A DNA stretch of 64,000 nucleotides from Streptomyces sp. NA02950 (GTDB taxonomy: Bacteria; Actinomycetota; Actinomycetes; Streptomycetales; Streptomycetaceae), in the NCBI RefSeq assembly GCF_013364155.1, contig NZ_CP054916.1:9020001-9084000 (forward strand), in the 5' to 3' direction. Within the stretch, counting starts at the first letter, position 1; every line of letters begins with the position of its first letter. The notes beneath the pieces were generated by a model. The model did no database searches. It was not told the origin of the DNA and was given only the letters and a program-made list of their open reading frames with translations. This document shows, piece by piece, positions 61,670 to 64,000 of the stretch. A program made the position numbers and the translations under genes.

Positions 61670-63418
61670 TCAGTTCTGGCTCGCGGAAGGGTCCTTGAGG
61701 CCGACGGAGGCGTAGTCGAGCTGGCCGCCGAAGGAGGTCTGCCCGTACGCGCCCGCGATGTTGCTGCCGAGCACCAGCGGCCAGCGGCGCACGAGAACCG
61801 GGACGGCCGGCGCCTTTTCGAGTATCTCGGCGTCCAGCTCCTGCCAGGCCTTGTTCGCCGCCTTGGCATCGGTCATCGCGGCGATTTCGTCCATCCGCTT
61901 CATGGTTGCCTTGTCGCGGAAGAGGGAGTGGTTGCCGGAGTTGCCCTTCTCCTTGATGGAGCGGCCGTCGAAGACGAAGGGCAGGAAGGTCGAGCCGGAG
62001 GGGTAGTCCGGGCACCAGCCCGTGTAGACCAAGTCGGTGCGGTTGGCGGTGTCCCCGATGGTGGCGTAGAAGGCGGACGGGTCGACGGTGTCGATGGTGA
62101 CCGTGATGCCGGCCTTGGCGAGGGACTGCTGGATCGCCTCGGCGCGCCCCTTGTCGCCGGAGGAGACGGTGATCTTGGTGGAGAAGCCGTTCGGCTTGCC
62201 TGCCTCCTTGAGCAGCTCCCTGGCCTTGGCCACATCGCCTTCGGCGGGGATCTTCAGGGTGTCGGGCTGCTTGCCGTCGAAGAGGGTGGCGGGCATGTAC
62301 GCGGTGGACAGGTCGTTGAAGGCGGGCCCGCCGGAGGCGGTCAGGACGGTGTCCTTGTCGAGGGCGTACTGCACCGCCCGGCGGATCCTGACGTCGTCGA
62401 ACGGGGCGCGCCCGGTGTGCATCTGCACCATGTCGGTGCAGTTGGTGGATTCCGCGAGAAGGCGTTTTCTGACCTCGGTGTCCGGCAGCACCTTGGCCGC
62501 GCTCTCCGGCCGCAGCGCCTGCCAGGAGACGGAGGAGGCGTCCGGGCCCCGGCTCGCGATGAGCCGGTCGTCGATCTGGTTGGCCTTCAGGCCCATCACC
62601 ACGACCAGCTTGTCCGGATACGCCTTGCGGACCGTGTCGGTCTTCGGGTCCCAGTACGGATTGCGGACCAGGACCAGCTTCTTGCCGCGCCCGTACGACT
62701 GGATCCTGTACGGGCCCGAGGAGAACGGCCGGCTGTCGTAGCGCGGTCCCTTGTCCCGCGCTTCCGGCACGGGTGCGAAGGTCGGCATCACGGTCGCGTT
62801 GGGGAACTCGGCGAAGGGCTTGCGCAGTTCGAAGACGATCGTGTGGTCGTCGGGCGTCTTGATGGAGTCGAGGTGCTTGCCCTGGGCCGGGCCCTGGTAG
62901 CCCTTGGCGCCGGCGAGGTAACGGGCCGCGTAGTCGGCGCCGCCCGGCAGGTCGGGTGAGAAGGACCGCTCCACGTTGTACTTCACGTCCTGCGCGGTGA
63001 CGGGGGTGCCGTCCTCGTATCTGATGCCCTTCTTCAGATGGAAGGTCCAGGTCTTGGCGCCGTTGGAGGAGGTGCCGAGGTCGGTGGCCAGGTCGGGAAC
63101 CAGATCACCGCCCTCGGTACCGGGGGCCGCCTTGTAGGTCACCAGGGTGCGGTAGAGCAGCCGGGTGCCGAACTCCATATCGCTCATCACCCAGTTGCGG
63201 GCGGGGTCGAGGTGGGTGAAGTCCTGGTTGGACAGCACGGTCAGGGTGCCGCCCCTCTTCGGAGTGCCGCCGACGACGGCGCCCTGGTGGGTGAGGGCGG
63301 GATTCCTGCCCCCGCCCTTGCCGTCCGTCGAGCGCCCGCCGCCGGAGCAGCCGGCCGTGCCCAGGGCGAGGGTCGCCACCAGCATGGTGGCGATGGCGGT
63401 ACAGGTGTGCTTGTTCAT
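61670..63418 (-). CDS. Peptide ABC transporter substrate-binding lipoprotein (SBP family 5)
   Basis: Extracellular solute-binding lipoprotein of 582 residues, first gene of the importer operon. The signal peptide ends in a lipobox LGTAGC with Cys24 as the lipidated residue. The mature protein has the family-5 signature block (YEDGTPVTAQDVKYNVERSF), then FRPF-like GPYRIQSYGRG and VRNPYWDPKTD. Typical ligands are oligopeptides. ATG 63418 is chosen because GGAG lies 8 bases upstream; GTG 63427 would overlap that site. The promoter lies in the AT-rich gap at 63419-63586. Confidence 0.95.
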   Translation of the reverse strand: MNKHTCTAIATMLVATLALGTAGCSGGGRSTDGKGGGRNPALTHQGAVVGGTPKRGGTLTVLSNQDFTHLDPARNWVMSDMEFGTRLLYRTLVTYKAAPGTEGGDLVPDLATDLGTSSNGAKTWTFHLKKGIRYEDGTPVTAQDVKYNVERSFSPDLPGGADYAARYLAGAKGYQGPAQGKHLDSIKTPDDHTIVFELRKPFAEFPNATVMPTFAPVPEARDKGPRYDSRPFSSGPYRIQSYGRGKKLVLVRNPYWDPKTDTVRKAYPDKLVVVMGLKANQIDDRLIASRGPDASSVSWQALRPESAAKVLPDTEVRKRLLAESTNCTDMVQMHTGRAPFDDVRIRRAVQYALDKDTVLTASGGPAFNDLSTAYMPATLFDGKQPDTLKIPAEGDVAKARELLKEAGKPNGFSTKITVSSGDKGRAEAIQQSLAKAGITVTIDTVDPSAFYATIGDTANRTDLVYTGWCPDYPSGSTFLPFVFDGRSIKEKGNSGNHSLFRDKATMKRMDEIAAMTDAKAANKAWQELDAEILEKAPAVPVLVRRWPLVLGSNIAGAYGQTSFGGQLDYASVGLKDPSASQN

Positions 63419-63586
63419 CGTGGTCACTCCGGGAACAGTCCGACAGCGGGGAGATCTGGAATGTGACCCGTAACATAGTAATGTGAAATTGTACTGCGCA
63501 AGGTGTCGCCCGCTCCTTTACCCAGCTGTGTCCGGGAGGGCCATCCATGGGCCGGACGGGGGCACCAGGAGATCGAGGAGGAAAGC
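63419..63586. promoter_or_regulatory. Divergent promoter region of peptide importer and aminopeptidase P
   Basis: The only strongly AT-rich stretch in the area (gtaacatagtaatgtgaaattgtac, split, at 63470-63495), between two divergent genes. It contains TAACAT and TAGTAAT motifs usable as -10 boxes. A partly dyadic TAACAT...ATGT could be an operator for the LysR or another regulator; no firm assignment. Confidence 0.45.
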
Positions 63587-64000
63587 ATGAAGGAATCCGT
63601 GTCCGCCGCACCCCGCACGGTCAGCCATGACCTGCCCGTCTCGGCGGAGTTCGAGGAGTTCATGGCGCGCGACTGGGCGGCCACCCCGCTGCCCGCGGAC
63701 ATCCGGCTGTCCGCCGCCGACGTCACCCCCGCCCGCCGCGCCCGGCTGTCCGCCCGCTTCCCCGGTGAGCGGCTGATCGTCCCCGCGGGGGAGCTGAGGG
63801 TCCGCTCGAACGACTGCGACCACCGCTTCCGGCCGCACAGCGCCTACGTCTGGCTCACCGGTCTGACCGGTGAGGAGCAGGCCGGGCACGTCCTGGTCCT
63901 GGAGCCCGACGGACCCCACCGGCACGAGGCCGTGCTGTACGTACGGCCCCGCTCGCCGCGCACCGACGGCGGCTTCTACCGGGACCGGCGCTACGGCGAG
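63587..64000 (+). CDS. Aminopeptidase P family (M24) protein, N-terminal part (cut by window edge)
   Basis: The first 138 residues of a Xaa-Pro aminopeptidase, a cytoplasmic manganese enzyme that removes N-terminal residues before proline. The visible part is the AMP_N creatinase-like N-terminal domain: FEEFMARDWAATPLPADI, RRARLSARFPGERLIVPAGE, VRSNDCDHRFRPHSAYVWL and RTDGGFYRDRRYGE. The metal site lies beyond the window. ATG 63587 with GAGGAGGAAAG upstream. Divergent from the peptide importer, which supplies a natural source of substrates. Confidence 0.88.
   Translation, partial: MKESVSAAPRTVSHDLPVSAEFEEFMARDWAATPLPADIRLSAADVTPARRARLSARFPGERLIVPAGELRVRSNDCDHRFRPHSAYVWLTGLTGEEQAGHVLVLEPDGPHRHEAVLYVRPRSPRTDGGFYRDRRYGE

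Overview
The window looks like a chromosomal accessory or arm region of a Streptomyces or close relative. The DNA is very GC-rich with strong third-position GC. Many genes start with GTG. Shine-Dalgarno sites of the GGAGG type alternate with apparently leaderless starts. Several families are typical of the genus: DUF1996, DUF817, DUF2855, FBP zinc-finger, a two-domain ArsR regulator, BtrH/DUF4872 and IS481/IS982/IS3 debris. No rRNA, tRNA, CRISPR array or replication origin was recognised.

Left part (1-15 kb): the beginning of an AI-2E transporter, a cysteine desulfurase-like PLP enzyme, an acyltransferase-3 membrane protein, a flavin oxidase, three short-chain dehydrogenases, a lone AAA ATPase, a VOC protein, an Imm21-like immunity gene with eroded ends, a helical-repeat hypothetical, a GNAT acetyltransferase, a heavily frameshifted JAMM/MPN protease relic and a TerB protein. 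Next (15-28 kb): a DUF1996 gene with an internal deletion, an MFS exporter broken near its C-terminus beside its divergent ArsR regulator, an epoxide hydrolase, a GNAT/DUF817 pair, a phosphotransferase, a divergent FBP/TetR pair around a clear operator, an SGNH hydrolase relic, and a DUF2268 protease behind a tipA-like MerR-type promoter.

Middle (28-47 kb): YceI, an IPT/TIG three-domain protein, an alcohol dehydrogenase, an AraC regulator, an unusual proline dehydrogenase and a HelD-type RNA polymerase-recycling ATPase. These lie among four transposase relics, a decayed duplicate of a membrane-protein promoter and 5' end, and a LuxR-type regulator relic. Right part (47-64 kb): several compact regulator-target modules (TetR/DUF2855, WYL/DinB-VOC, TetR/EamA), an orphan BtrH-like enzyme, and at the right edge a tightly coupled oligopeptide ABC importer operon divergent from an aminopeptidase P. 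Together these could import and hydrolyse peptides.

Two themes stand out. At least eight genes are broken, so the region is decaying or the assembly carries indel errors. Many divergent regulator/target pairs have easily read inverted-repeat operators. I did not find a convincing new multi-gene system. The best leads are the operator-promoter architectures, a dispersed repeat pair at 33.1 and 54.6 kb, the duplicated leaderless promoter at 40.2 and 46.4 kb, and the orphan BtrH-like gene.
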